The notes under the pieces are model-generated. The model had not been told where the DNA came from. It made no database searches and saw nothing but the letters and a program-made list of their open reading frames with translations. Position numbers and translations under genes: made by a program. This document shows positions 9,901 to 20,850 of a stretch of 64,000 nt of DNA, in pieces. Within the stretch, counting starts at the first letter, position 1; every line of letters starts with the position of its first letter. This DNA is from Colius striatus (lineage: Eukaryota; Chordata; Aves; Coliiformes; Coliidae), in assembly GCF_028858725.1 (NCBI RefSeq), contig NC_084790.1, positions 85,437,506 to 85,501,505 on the forward strand. The letters are read 5' to 3'.

Positions 9901-12148
9901 CAGTCATGGTACGATCTCTGGAAAGAGCTGAAGAGCTACTGGTACCGTCCTGCAAAGTCTCAACAGGAGCTGCATATCAGGCGTATCCGTGTGAAGTCTG
10001 GGGAAACCCAGCAGAGGTAATAATTGTGTTAGGCTGCAGATGGGCTGACTTGAAAATTCGCTGAAAAGGAGAAACAGTACCTAGCAAGAAAAGCTGATGC
10101 TTTGGACTTAGTTGGTGTCCTGAACTCTCATTTTTAGCGTTACCAGGTAATGCTCGCTCATGGTGTAGGAGTGTTGGGTTACTTGCCAGCATGAGGTTGC
10201 AAACTGGGCTTTAAGCAAAACTAGTCACTGCAGATCAGGTCTGTGGTGTTCTTTTGCTTTGTTTAGGTACTGTAACAGTGTCTTTCCTGCCCTTGGGGAC
10301 TCAGCCTCCTTCAGGATGGTTTAGGTTGTACCTGGAGGGTTGGAGTACTGACAGTACAGAAACATAGATGGGCATGGCTATTATTAACAGGCACAACAAG
10401 CTAGACCTAAACTAGATGCTTTCTCTTAACTTCTGCTTCCTCCTCCCTAGGTTTGCTTTCTGTGTGGAGGACTCCCAGCTAACTGATATATCTCCTGGAA
10501 AAGAGCTCTGGTTTGTGAAGTGCGCAGACGAATGGCCAAAGAGGTAGGGAAAACCAGCGAAGAGGAATCCTGTCTGATGCGTGTGGCTGTGCTGGGATGA
10601 GTGGTGGCCTCCTGAAACACTTTTTTTTCTCTTAAAAAAACCCCAAGTTAGTAAATTCCAGCCCAAGATTCCCAACTATTAGACTTAATTTTCACTTGTG
10701 CCTTTACTAACTAGGTGGTATCAGCCTTGCTTCTGATCTTGGTTTGTCATCTTGTACCTTTACATGTTTAGTTAAATGGGTATAGCACAGTCTTTGGGTC
10801 CAAGAACTTGTCTGCTTGTTGTAGTGGTAGATGCTAAAAATGAGGTGCTACCACTAGCCAAGATCTGTGCCATAATAGAGAGCTAGTTAGAGGCATCTAT
10901 TAACTGCTCTGTAAAGCAAGGGGAAGTTGGAGTGCAGGGAATTTGCCTCAGAGATTGTTCCAGTCTGGTAGAAGATCTTGAGCTGCCAGGAAATCTCTTG
11001 GTTCAAGTCTAAGCTCAACTGCATGAGCCAAGACATAGCTGAGGGCTTGGTGTTACGGTAGTGGCTCTTTCTGCTTTGCCTCCAGCCATGTTCTTCTGGT
11101 TCAGAAGAATGCAAGCTCAGCCCTTGCCAGAGCATCTCAGCCCTGCTTAACCTCTGGGGGACTTCCCAGATACCTAGGATCAGTCCTCAAAACATGACTT
11201 CCCGTAAGGCTGGTCCCAGCACTGACAGCTTGATTGCTTCAGACTGAATGAATCCCTGTTCATCTGACTTAAGTGACAGCCTCCTCCAGGAGGTGAAGCC
11301 CAGCCTTTTTGGCTTCTCAAATGTCAGTTTGTAAACTTAGAGCTTTGTCCCCTCTGATCCGGATACGAAGGGCTTGTTGGGGCTGGTAGAGCCCTGTGGA
11401 TGTCCTGCTTTGCACAGCCCTCTCAGGCAGCAGAGCTCAGCTCAGGACCGTGAGCTGGTACAGTTCCAGGTCTGGCAGAAGCCAGTAGGCTCTGCTACAT
11501 TCAGTAGCAAACAGTTCTGTGAATGAAACCCCTGTGCTAAAACTTGTTGCTCTGCCACAAGTCTTGAAAGATCAAGTAAATATTCCTACAGGTACAATGA
11601 AAGGCTGTTTTGATACGCTACTTGGTAACCTCCATAAAACAGAATTGCTGGCAGATGTGCCCTCCCTGCTTACTAGTAGAGTACAGCTTCTGCATGAGGC
11701 AGAGGAGCAGCTCTGATCTCCAACATATGGGTTTCTAGGAAACCATCCTTCCTCCCAGACATCACCAGCAATTACTTGCTGTTCAGCTCTCCACTCCTGC
11801 TAAGTCACTGGAAAATTCTAGTTCCCTTCTTGAGAGATGGAGTCTGCAAACACCCATTCACCCTGAATGGATCTCAACAGGCAGAGCATGGTGTCAAGGC
11901 CTGTAATTTCTGTGCATAATGTGGCCTCTTGTGTGTGTAATATCTGCTCCGGGCTCATTGAATAGCTACTGGGCAAAGTGCTGCTTTGACAGGATAAATA
12001 CCAGCCTGTACTGTCTAAACCTGTTCTTGATGTTCCAGAGTTTTCTGGCAATTCTTTATTACTCCTCTTAGCTTTTGCATTTAACTAGACTTTTTTTCTT
12101 CCCCCACCCCTCTCTGTTTGTTCCAGATCTGTCTCAAATTTGCTCTGA
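3865..12148 (+). CDS. LIPG: Endothelial lipase (LIPG), ten coding exons
   Basis: Exons: 3865-3982, 4100-4287, 5112-5291, 5938-6049, 7157-7381, 8097-8339, 9128-9248, 9798-10016, 10451-10543, 12127-12148. They join in frame at all nine junctions, giving 1521 nt (506 residues plus stop; human LIPG is 500). LIPG is a secreted, heparan-sulphate-bound phospholipase A1 of the lipoprotein lipase family that hydrolyses HDL phospholipid. A signal peptide (about 1-18) precedes the lipase domain with HGW (99-101), GYSLGAH nucleophile Ser178, Asp202 in LDPAGP and His284 in CEHE. The lid lies between Cys262 and Cys282. Basic heparin-binding residues and a convertase site RPRR (337-340) precede the PLAT domain (about 356-490), which carries conserved tryptophans 426, 433 and 437. 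LPL and hepatic lipase are less likely, as the lid and PLAT sequences are LIPG-like. Confidence 0.97.
4100..4287 (+). CDS. LIPG: LIPG exon 2: start of lipase domain
   Basis: Encodes residues 40-102 after acceptor TTTGCAG and ends at ACA|GTAAGT. It holds the first conserved strands, an N-glycosylation sequon (N89-V-T) and the FFIIHGWT segment whose His-Gly forms part of the oxyanion region. Confidence 0.95.
5112..5291 (+). CDS. LIPG: LIPG exon 3: central lipase strands
   Basis: Encodes residues 103-162 (180 nt, phase 0 at both ends). It contains the hydrophobic strand NVVVVDW and a second sequon (N145-N-T), followed by the helix [10 protein letters not shown]. Sites are TTTTAG| and CAG|GTAATG. 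Confidence 0.96.
5471..5536 (+). repeat. 22-bp tandem repeat, three identical copies
   Basis: The 22-base unit starting AAGTGCAGCAGGGATGTC occurs three times without a mismatch in LIPG intron 3. Perfect identity suggests recent expansion. Confidence 0.95.
5938..6049 (+). CDS. LIPG: LIPG exon 4: catalytic serine exon
   Basis: Encodes residues 163-199 plus one base (112 nt, the same length as the matching LPL exon). It carries the nucleophile elbow GYSLGAH with Ser178. The exon ends ACAG and is followed by GCAAGT, a GC donor. The next exon begins GC TTG GAT, restoring the invariant ITGLDPAGP, so no other boundary fits. Confidence 0.95.
6050..6055 (+). other. LIPG: Non-canonical GC splice donor of LIPG intron 4
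   Basis: The intron begins GCAAGT after ACAG. Apart from C in place of T at intron position 2, it matches the donor consensus perfectly, as GC-AG introns usually do. The intron ends at TGCCAG (7151-7156). Confidence 0.85.
7157..7381 (+). CDS. LIPG: LIPG exon 5: catalytic Asp and lid
   Basis: Encodes residues 200-274 (225 nt). Asp202 in LDPAGP is the second triad residue. The exon continues through the conserved [17 protein letters not shown] and [12 protein letters not shown] segments into the lid, which begins at Cys262. It has one more residue in the TRETLGVS loop than human LIPG. Donor GGGA|GTAAGT. Confidence 0.97.
7599..7890 (-). mobile_element. CR1 3' end, antisense, LIPG intron 5
   Basis: Reverse complement of the CR1 3' region, with the characteristic GGGAGGGTGTGGAGGCTCC and CCCAGGCTGCCCAGG words. 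The terminal tail is degraded (ATAATCCCTGAATGATGGG). Confidence 0.9.
8097..8339 (+). CDS. LIPG: LIPG exon 6: catalytic His, heparin site, convertase site
   Basis: Encodes residues 275-355 (243 nt, the length of the LPL counterpart). It contains the end of the lid (Cys282), the catalytic His284, and the Cys-rich [13 protein letters not shown] region with basic residues expected to bind heparan sulphate. RPRR (337-340) before Asn-Ser fits a proprotein-convertase site, where mammalian LIPG is known to be inactivated by cleavage. Confidence 0.97.
8394..8755 (-). mobile_element. CR1 3' end, antisense, LIPG intron 6
   Basis: An older CR1 subfamily copy starting just after exon 6. It has the CCCTGCCAAGCCCACCACC and ACCTCCCTGGGCAGCCCA words and continues to the CTCTCAGCCACCTCTTC segment. 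The tail is eroded. Confidence 0.88.
9128..9248 (+). CDS. LIPG: LIPG exon 7: start of PLAT domain
   Basis: Encodes residues 356-395 (121 nt, as in LPL), beginning [13 protein letters not shown], the first strand of the PLAT beta-sandwich. Ends AT|GTAAGT in phase 2. Confidence 0.96.
9798..10016 (+). CDS. LIPG: LIPG exon 8: PLAT domain, tryptophan loop
   Basis: Encodes residues 396-468. It holds sequon N403-A-T and the Trp-rich segment with W426, W433 and W437, which in this family helps the enzyme dock on lipoprotein surfaces. The conserved basic strand [12 protein letters not shown] closes the exon at AG|GTAATA. Confidence 0.96.
10451..10543 (+). CDS. LIPG: LIPG exon 9: end of PLAT domain
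   Basis: Encodes residues 469-499 (93 nt) with the closing PLAT strand [11 protein letters not shown]. Donor AG|GTAGGG; reading through the donor gives Arg and an immediate TAG, an alternative short C-terminus. Confidence 0.93.
12127..12148 (+). CDS. LIPG: LIPG exon 10: last seven codons and stop
   Basis: The acceptor TTTGTTCCAG completes an Arg codon and is followed by SVSNLL and TGA. The coding tail is only 22 nt and differs from the longer mammalian tail, so the exon assignment rests on the strong acceptor, the frame and the following 3' UTR with its poly(A) signal. Confidence 0.72.
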
Positions 12149-12880
12149 AGACTTCTCTAAAGACCCACAACTGAGATGCATGAAGACCACACAGGTAGCA
12201 AGCTGCTCTGGCAGAAGTCTGGCTTGGAAGCACTTAAATCATCTAGCTCTTCATCACAAAACATCTTAGATCAGATGGAGTAAACTGGGGATCAATTGAT
12301 AGACTGGGGTTCTAGACCTAGAGTAACTAAAACTACATCTTCCCTTCCCCAAGGAGCCTGGCTTCTGCACTTACCCTTACCTTGACCTGTGACACGCTGC
12401 ATTTCCTGCCCCGCTCCCATTAGCGGGGACTGTGGGTGAGATCTTCACAGATCCAGGCCTCAGCAATGATCTTGTGGACTGCTTGCCAGTGGAGTTGAGA
12501 AGATAACCATGCCAACTGCTCATCAGACTGCTGCTGACATTGCTGCCAAGAGCAAACCAGCATTTACCGTAGGAGTCACCGAGGGTCCAATAGCGCTGTG
12601 GGAAGATGAGACCTGCACAGGTCAAGCGTGGGGGGGTTGTTCAGGGGAGGGGTGGGAATGAGCACAATGCCACTTAACTTCAAGTTGTCCTTTGCTAGCT
12701 TTAAAAATAACCCACTCTATCTGGCTGATAGTGAAATCTCAATATGTTGCTTTGTAAGAAGGTGGCACTCTGTCCTCCCTGTACCTGTGTACGGGAGCAG
12801 AACACGGTGCAAATGGCAGGTCGTGGTGTTGGCACCTGCTGCTTGCTCCCCAGTCAGTGTCTGCAGCGAGACTTGCCCAG

Positions 12881-12995
12881 TCATAGAATCCCAGAATGGT
12901 TTGGGTTGGAAGGGACCATAAAGTTGATCCAATTCCAACCTCTTGAGAAGGGAAGGGACACCTTCCACTAGCCCAGGTTGCTCCAAGCCCCATCA
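12881..12995 (-). mobile_element. CR1 3' end fragment inside the LIPG 3' UTR
   Basis: Begins TCATAGAATCCCAGAATGG and GGTTGGAAGGGACC, the reverse complement of a CR1 3' terminus. About 115 bases remain. If the 3' UTR assignment is right it is transcribed as part of LIPG mRNA. Confidence 0.88.
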
Positions 12996-13712
12996 TCCCG
13001 TGTGTCGATCTCTTTGTAAAAGGCAAGTGGCAGCTGTCCTATTGGCTGTAGAGGAGGAGGAAGGTTGTGAGCCTTCAAGAGAGCTGTGCACCTGTCCTTT
13101 TAACTACTGACATGTTTGCCTCATGTTCAGGTGTTGCTGTAGTACCAACACATAATTAAGACCTTGTTTTTGTGCCACCTGTTTGAGTCAAACAGACACC
13201 GTCCTACTCTCATTGCCATAGCATCCTGGTTGGATTCCCTGGTGCCAGGTGAAGCTGTCTTTGTCCAGACTCTACAGTTATCCTGTCTGCCACATCAGAG
13301 TGGACCTTGTCAGAGGTCAACTAGTTTCTTTTTGGTTTTTTCCTTTCTTTCTTTTCCTTTGTTTTTGGAAGGAGACTTGGTGTAGTGACTCTTGAACTTT
13401 TGGCGTGCAAAAGAGAGGCAGTTTGTTTTGTAAAGCATGGTGTTGCCAGATGGTGCACTGAGTTCTGAAGATTTAGCAAGTCCTTCAGAGGCCTGCAGTT
13501 CTCTGGGGTTTTGTGGAGCTTCAGTCCAACCAAAGCAAGCATATTGGGGATATTTTCTTTCTTTCTTTTCCATGGTTTTACACAAAGGCTTCAATAACTG
13601 AGGCCTTTGTAAGTGTCTGTGACTTGTCACCGTGCCATACATTGAGTGGTTTCAAAGTCCTATTTGTATATTGTGGTTTTTGTATGACTTAAACATAATT
13701 TATTTCTCATAC

Positions 13713-13720
13713 TGTACATA
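13713..13720 (+). promoter_or_regulatory. Pumilio-type element TGTACATA in 3' UTR
   Basis: An exact match to the UGUANAUA consensus, about 70 bases before the poly(A) signal in an AT-rich segment. Confidence 0.45.
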
Positions 13721-13781
13721 TGTAAAGTTTTCATCATTTTCATTGTGAGTAACTGTTTTTATAAGCCTTAAGACAAAAACA

Positions 13782-13787
13782 AATAAA
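13782..13787 (+). terminator. LIPG: Poly(A) signal AATAAA of LIPG
   Basis: A canonical hexamer followed within about 30 bases by a TG/T-rich stretch (GTCCTGTTCTTGATGT). It is the first strong signal downstream of the LIPG stop codon. Confidence 0.75.
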
Positions 13788-13805
13788 GGGCTCTCTGAAA
13801 ATTGG

Positions 13806-15340
13806 TGAAGTCCTGTTCTTGATGTACCACAAGCTTTGAGGTGCCTTGCCAAAACACCCGCAGTCTTGTCCCAGCAGAAAGAGGACATGGAGGCAGAGCA
13901 GCAGCAGGTGTGTGCTGACAAGTAGGTGCCCTTATCCAGCACCCTCCTTTCTGGTCCTCTCCGATCTGTCTTGCCAGGTAGGCTTGTTCCCTCCACTCTC
14001 CCACTTGCCACCCACTGTCGTCGGGAGCGGAGCAAAGCCACTCTGTCATCCTCCAGAGCTGCCCACCATTACAGCTCGAGTGCTAACTTTAGTCCAGCCC
14101 AGGGAGCATGATTTTGACAGTGCCCAAGGGATCATCTTTTTTTTTATTCAGAGTTAACATCACAGAAGTCCCCATCTGGGCAGCAGAGGGAGGTTTCTGT
14201 CTGCCCCTTCCCATCACTGGCTACACTTAGCAGGAGAGACCATGAAAAACATGAACTTTTCCTTCCCACCCTGTTTCTCTCAGCTGTAGCAAGACAACTA
14301 CAGCTTTTGGCTGAGGGAAAGCAAGATTTTGTGTAACTTGCTCTCTCTGGCTGATGCAGTGAAGGGTGCACTCTGGAAAGACCGTTGCTTCAGTGCTAGC
14401 TTAGCCAGGACAAGTTAGGACAAAATCCCTCTTTTCTGATGATTTCCTGCATTAATGATTTCTTTCCTCTGTTATTAGAGGAAAACAAAAGGATGTATGT
14501 TTTTGCCTTTCCCTGACCTCCACAGTGAGTTCATTGGTCAATACATTCATGCAAACTTACCCAAATCTGATCACTAACTGAGTTTTCCCAGCAGCAATCC
14601 CATGGAACTTAAGGAAACCTCTGCCTATCCCTGACACAAATTGGTGGCACAAATCCAGCAGCAACAGAAGGACTTTGCAAACAAAGTAAACATCCCCAAG
14701 CTGTGGCAGACTTACATGAAGTTTCTTAGTTAACCTTTTCCTAGGAAAAGCCCAGCAAGGCCTGGGCTGCAAGGAAAACTTTCTCTAGTTGCAACAGAGC
14801 AAGGGGGAGGCTGTTTGATGCTTGTAGGGCCCCTAGTTGTTCTGTACTGGAGGGCTTTTTTTTCTGATGTGTTTCTGTGGAGCTACCTTCCACCCTGTAC
14901 AAAGAGAGGGAACACTGATACCAGAAGTTATTCTGGACACCTAGAACTCTTTTTTTTTTCACATGCTACCCCTTAGATACAGCTGCAGTGCAAAGGCTGA
15001 CGCATCTTGCAGGATGATTCTCCTGCAAGGACAAGGAGGAGCTGGACCATCTCCTGTCCAGCTGCTCTCCACAAGGAAAAGCTTGAAGAATATAAGCTCC
15101 TAAGAGAGGAGGAACAGACTGCAGCTCTTTCACAACCATGAGCATCTCCCCCAGGCATCTGGCCCTTCACCCAGCAAAGGTGGACACTCAAATGCATCGC
15201 TCCTGCTGCTCCATGTGTTGATGTCAACGTCACACCTTCTGGTATCACCACACATCACTGCACAGCTCCCCTGGTTATGAGTTTACTTGGCCAGTGAAAA
15301 AGAAAACAGAGGGGGAGACGTTGTTTTTTTTTTACTCTAA
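13806..15340. other. Intergenic DNA downstream of LIPG
   Basis: No gene or repeat recognised. Short T runs occur at 14138-14147 and 14950-14959. Open frames on both strands lack motifs. Confidence 0.5.
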
Positions 15341-15545
15341 TCACAGAATGCCAGCATGGTGGGGGTTGGAAGGGCCCTGCAGAGCTCATCCAGCCAAAAC
15401 CCCTGCTAAGGCAGGTTACTCTCAATAAAGGGGCACAGGAACGTGTCCAGGTGGGTTTGGAAACCTCCTGAGAAGAAGCCTCCACACCCTCCCTGGGCAG
15501 CCTGGGCCAGGGCTCCCTCACCTCAGCACCAAAGATGTTTCTCCA
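15341..15545 (-). mobile_element. CR1 3' end, antisense
   Basis: Starts ATCACAGAATGCCAGCATGG and GGGTTGGAAGGGCCCTGC, and ends in the CCAGGGCTCCCTCACC segment. 5'-truncated copy. Confidence 0.92.
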
Positions 15546-16886
15546 TTGAGTTTAAAGAACAAGCACAACAGGCTTATGCCAAACTTGTGCCAGGCAGGGC
15601 TGAGGCTGGACCTGCCATGGGGCTGACCTCTGTGCTCTCAGCTGGCTGGCATCACTTCCCCTTCTGGCCCCAGGTTCACAAATATCTGGGCAGGGTGAAT
15701 TCAGGAAGAGAAAGCGCAGCCAGTCCTTTCAGGAGCAAGGACAGCACATCCTTTGCTGCCTTCTTACGCTGAAGTAACGAGATGAACTCATTGCAGCAGG
15801 TAAAGCTTTTCAGCAGCCCCCAAAAGCAGCCTCACCAAAAGAAGACCGTGGCTGCCCAAGAAACCCAAGATCTCGCTCCTCAGCCCCAGCGATAACAAGC
15901 TGTAATTTTACGCCTGTTGAGATGCTGACATTCCAACATAAATTATGCAGATCGTTGCCTTCCCAGCAATCCCATCCAGCCCAGCAGCAAACACCAAGCA
16001 TCCAACAACTCTTCCAAATCCATGCAGAAGGATCGAGGGAGCTCCTGCTGCCCAGAGGGATGGGTAACGCTGCCTGACCCAGCGCTGACCCAAGCGTAAG
16101 CTGGAAATCAGATCACTTTTTATGGCTCCATTATTGGGTTTTCCTATCTCTGTCCTTTCTGTTCGAGGTCGTTTTGCAGCTGTTCCACAAAGCTTTAGGA
16201 TGTTTGTGGCAAAGTGTTTATTTGTGGAAAGCATAAAGTGAAAACATTCAGGATCCTTTTGTTCTGATGTGAATCGTAATGAGATTGAAAAATGAGGAGA
16301 AGGGACCAATAAACGTAAGGCTGTCCAGGCAATGCTTCTCCACCTCTCCTAGCCAGCTGCCCTAATTATTGCAAACAGGTAAACCAGCCCAGACAAAATA
16401 AGAAGTGACACAAGACTTGGACAAAACCTTAAGGCAAGTCTGGTTGGGTTTTTTTTCCCCCCTTCCTTTCCATATGGCTTTCCACGTCCTGTTTTTGGCT
16501 GAAAACAGATGTAGCCTACCAAATAATGAAGAGAGAGGCCACATTCAACTTAGCTGTAGTGGAGCAAGTGTACTGAAACAGTCTTACTCCCATGTCATAA
16601 CATCTGCAGATGTTAATGGGAAGAAGCTCATCGCTCTGCAGATCTCTGTGAAACAGCCAAATCTGTCAGTTCTTTGACTAATCCATTAAAGAAACAGCCA
16701 TGGAAAAACTGGATTATATATTATCCATGCATTGCCATGGAGAGAACCTCCAGTGACAGATCTCAACATATCAGCTGGGTAATAAAGCTTGAAACACCTC
16801 TCTCCGTTTCAGAGCAGTGGATCTGGTTGGTGTACAGACGACTAAGGTTATCCAGAGAGCTTGCTGCTCTCTGTATAAAGGGTTTG

Positions 16887-16999
16887 TTAGCTTTGACTTT
16901 GCTGTTGAGGAACATAAATCCACATGATAGTCATTACTAACACGCCAAACATCAGTGCACCAACCAAGGAAACCCGGGAGAGAGGGAGAGCAGCACCAA
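16887..16999 (-). CDS. Candidate exon with a C-terminal hydrophobic helix
   Basis: On the - strand the frame reads SLVGALMFGVLVMTIMWIYV, then PQQQSQS and a stop (16887-16889). The 20-residue hydrophobic run would make a tail anchor. Upstream the frame continues through a 26-bp tandem duplication at 17006-17057, which argues against ancient coding sequence there, and no clear acceptor is seen. I do not recognise it. It may be chance. Confidence 0.13.
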
Positions 17000-17005
17000 C
17001 TGCTT

Positions 17006-17065
17006 TCCATGACCAGGCAAGGCTGCAGTCCTCCATGACCAGGCAAAGCTGCAGTCCTCCATGCC
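17006..17065 (+). repeat. 26-bp tandem duplication
   Basis: Two copies of a 26-base unit (beginning TCCATGACCAGGCAA) differing at one base, plus the start of a third. Confidence 0.9.
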
Positions 17066-17200
17066 TTGACACGCAAATAACTGAACTCAAACACCACAAA
17101 ATCAACCTACAGCACGACTAGATAAATAGCTTTGGCTTAAGAGTGCTTCATAAGTCGGTGACAGAGACAAACCCCAGATGCTTTGACCTTGGATAGCCGC

Positions 17201-17359
17201 TCAGCACGCACACCAGGAAGGTTCAGGGTCTTCTCTTCCAAGCACAGAAAAATAGTTGAAGAGTTTCTTTTGCTTTCTGAAGCTTTCTGCTACTTGTTCA
17301 GCCTGGTCTAACATGGTCTGCACCCTCATCCCCGTATAATACGCCAGAAAGGAAGCAAA
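17201..17359 (-). CDS. Candidate terminal exon of an unknown - strand gene
   Basis: Acceptor GATCATTTTCAG at 17360-17371 (reverse strand) is followed by 52 codons in phase 0 and a TGA at 17201-17203. The predicted peptide begins FASFLAYYTGMRVQTML and continues as an amphipathic, Lys/Gln-rich helix ending in DPEPSWCAC. Reading further upstream in the same frame also reaches an ATG at 17398, so a 65-codon single-exon frame is the alternative. Phase 0 matches the end of the candidate exon at 24890-25013. I recognise no family. Coding is inferred from frame, codon pattern and splice signal only. Confidence 0.3.
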   Translation of the reverse strand, partial: FASFLAYYTGMRVQTMLDQAEQVAESFRKQKKLFNYFSVLGREDPEPSWCAC

Positions 17360-20300
17360 CTGAAAATGATCGTGCAGCATGTCAAAAACTTCTTGCATTT
17401 TTAAAAGTAAGGCAGTGATTGACCTGCTGTTATGTGGAACAGCATTGTGGATTATGGGACTCTAGGAAACAGTCTAAAGGACAGGGTTGCACGAAGCCTG
17501 TGGGAGCAAAGCCATAATAATCAGTCTGTGTGCTTCAGAAATAAATATCCTATTTGACTAGAAAGCCTGGTGATTTTTTGTCTGCCCTGAAAAGAGCCGT
17601 GCACTGCTCGGGAGCATTTGGCATTTGAATCTAAGATGAACATATTAAGCACCAAACACACTTGGGTTTTCTCTTCTACTTGTTTTTGGGTTTGGCCATG
17701 AGGTAGAGGAAGGACACTGTCTCATCCTGCTCCATAATCATCAGCTGACATGCTTAAATAAATCTTCTTGTGAAAAGGGAGAGAAGGATGCTCCTAGTAG
17801 CTGTCACGATAGAACATCTCAGGGAAGAAGCAGCACGTTGTCCCACTGTACGTATTTGCCTTGAAGACTTCCTTACACAAAGCCAAGGCTGCAAGAGCAG
17901 AAGCACGTTGGCTTCTCTGCAAGTTGTGTCTGCAAAGCTTCCTCCTGGACTTATGGGGAAGGCAGATGGCTGCAGGGTCGTCCCTCCCAAGAGCTCTGGC
18001 AGCCGCGTTCACACAAGCTCAGGTTCACCCGTCGGGGCACTGCTCAGCAGGACATGCAGGGCCAAAGCACAGAGCATAAGCACCGGTCTTCCAGATGGGT
18101 TCCCTTTGAAATCTCCAGGAGTTTTCCCTCAGACTCCAGCAGAGATTGTGTGGGTTTTAGCCCACAGAGAGCTGCTGGTCCAGGAAGGTGACAGAAGCCG
18201 ACTTGTTGCTGAAATGCCTCGGTGAAGAGCACCCAACTGGTTACAAAAATCGCAGGTTTAGAAAAACTAAACTTCATATGGACTTTCTCTCTTGTTTCTT
18301 CTTCCCATCATCCTCAGTTACTGGCCTGAATTCCTGTCTGAAGTCCAAGCCCCACGCTGCCTCCAAGCCAGCTCCAGTAACAACATCAAAGCCCTGACCT
18401 AGGCTGATTCTGCATTCTGGCCAACAGCTACTTAACAGAACATGATGAACTTGATATCTAGTGCATCTTGACAAAGCTGAGCCAAGAGAAGCTCTGTTTT
18501 TTCAGTTTGATCCAAAGATCCTCAATTAACTTCTGCTGCTCTGTAAGAGGATTTTAGCATTCTTCAAAGTTGCTTCCCCTCCCCAGCTGGATGAGCATGA
18601 GAAATAAGAAGAGAAAACCTGCCAGCTACGTGGGAGAAGAAATGGACCTGATTGTATAAATGAAATGCTGTCAGACAATTGAGGAAGAAGATGGAAATAA
18701 AAAGGTAAAAACCCCAAAGCACACATCAGTGTTTCCTTTCCTTCTCCTTCTGTCACAAGTTATTAAGCAGTGGGGGGAGGCAAGGATGAAATCAAACAGA
18801 TTTATGATATTTAGATAGATACCATCTCCTTAAGATAATAATCACTGATACTGGAAATTGCTATGACAGGAGAAAACAAGCAGAAAAACTTCTCAACTCT
18901 TCCACTTGTTAGTAACATTATATGTTAAAAAAGACCTCAAACATTTTGATGAAGATCATGGTTAATTCAAATCACGTCCTGTATGGGCCAACTGAAGCCA
19001 AAGCCAAGCTCTGCTGTTCATCATTAGTTTCCATAAGCCACACAGAAGACAACTTTAGTTGATTCTGCATAATTGTAACCCCTCTCACCTTGGAGCTCAT
19101 GAAAGTCAACCTGCACCCACGTTTCTGTAGCCACATTCTGAGGCTGGCTCCAACATACGACCTCCAGAAGATCTGTATTACTGTTCCTCAAGGCTTTAGA
19201 AGAGCCATCCCCTTCCACCCCTGCCTGCATTTGGAGAAACAATGAGCCCACACTTGTCTTCCAAAGGCTCAATATCTGCACCTCAACATTAGCTGGAGAA
19301 CTAAGAATCCCAGTGACTGCTGGTGCAGTGCCACCAGTGCTGTGCCTGGGGTCACAGCTCGGCACAGCTTTTCTTTCAACCCCCAGGTCCAAACCCAAAC
19401 CCACCTCCTTCTCAGTCTTTTCCTTCCACCTTTCGTTTCCTGTTAGCCACTATTAACTCCTCTCCATCATGAAGTTATGCTCCATCCATCTGCCCGAGCC
19501 CCATCACTTCCAACCCATCCACTGCCATGTCACCACCCAGGAGGTTCTTCCCACCACCATTAAGAAACAATCTCATAGCACAATGCTCAGCCAAGGACAA
19601 CCTACATTTCACTTATCTCCAAAGCTCAGCCAACATCTTATGCTTCTCCTCATCTTCTTCTCATGTGCTTAGACCCTGCGATGTAACTCCTGGAAGACTT
19701 TGAGCACTCTCCCTCTCCTTAGCTGAGAGATGGTCAACTATAGAAAAGCATCCAGTGCAGGCTTTGAAGTACCTGAGGATAAGTTGCTCCCACCCTGGAG
19801 CAGAAGCTCCATGCATGGCCTCAATAACACCTGGGTTAAGATGAGCAATGACACTGCCTTTTGTAGTAGGCAGTGTGTACGTGGGCTCCCATGCCTGTGC
19901 ACCTCCTGAGCCACACCTCAAAGCTGCTGAGGACAAGGAAGTGATTTTATAAGGTCTGTCTGCATGGATGGAGGAGCTTGCTGCAGTTGGCCCACCATCT
20001 GCTCCTTACCATAACCCTCTGGGTGATGAGGAAGCTGGACGAGATGCAGCCTCAGCTCTGCTTGTGCAGAGGCCCTTAGAGCTCAGTCTTATTCTGCATC
20101 CTCTCCTAGGACTTCTCAGGAGAAGTATAGCTAGGAGCCCCTCCTCATCCACATCTTATAAGGCAAACCTCTCTGCTAAGCTTCCACAAAGAGGTGTAAG
20201 ATACACATACATTGCAGGGCCCTGTCCCTCTTGTCTGAGTCATGCTGCTTCTCGCCACATTGGCCACGTTGTAAAGTCAATGCAATAAATGCTTTCCAGG

Positions 20301-20450
20301 CCTTATGGAAGTGCCCACCAAGCAGCTGCAATAACAGCAGCAGGCTTCCTGCACCCAGCCATGCTGGAGGCCACCAAAGGTCACGACTGTTGGCCAGGTA
20401 TTAGCAACTCCTTGCTGGAAGACGCTGTAGGAACCAAACACCACACCAAA

Positions 20451-20850
20451 TCATAGAATCACAGAATTGCTTTTGTTGGTAAAGACCTTTAAGCTCATGG
20501 AGTCCAGACATTCCCTCAGCACTGCCACAGCCACCACTAAGCCATGTCCCTCAGCCCCACAGCTACAGGGCTTTGGGATCCCTCCAGGGATGGGGACTGC
20601 ACCACTGCCCTGGGCAGCCCGGGACAGGACTAGATAACCCTTCTGGGGAAGAAATTGTTCCCCATCTCTAATCTCAGCCTCCTTTGGGACAACTCCAGGA
20701 GATTTCCACGTGTCCCATCACTTGTTACAAGGAAGAAGAGATTGACTCCCACTTTACTACAACCTTCTGTCAGGGGGTAATTGAGAGTGAGGAGGTCTCC
20801 TCTCAGCCTCCTCTTTTCCAGGCTTATTGAACAAAGCCATTTACAGGGTT
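20451..20850 (-). mobile_element. CR1 3' end, antisense
   Basis: Begins TCATAGAATCACAGAATTGC and extends through the AGTGAGGAGGTCTCCTCTCA segment. It probably belongs with the reverse-transcriptase remnant at 21075-22012, separated by about 220 bases not obviously CR1. Confidence 0.88.

Larger units (their letters stand above)
12149..13805 (+). other. LIPG: LIPG 3' UTR
   Basis: From the TGA in exon 10 to about 20 bases beyond the poly(A) signal. It contains an antisense CR1 piece (12881-12995), T-rich and AT-rich segments near its end, and a Pumilio-type word at 13713. No further splice sites are needed to reach the signal. Confidence 0.7.
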
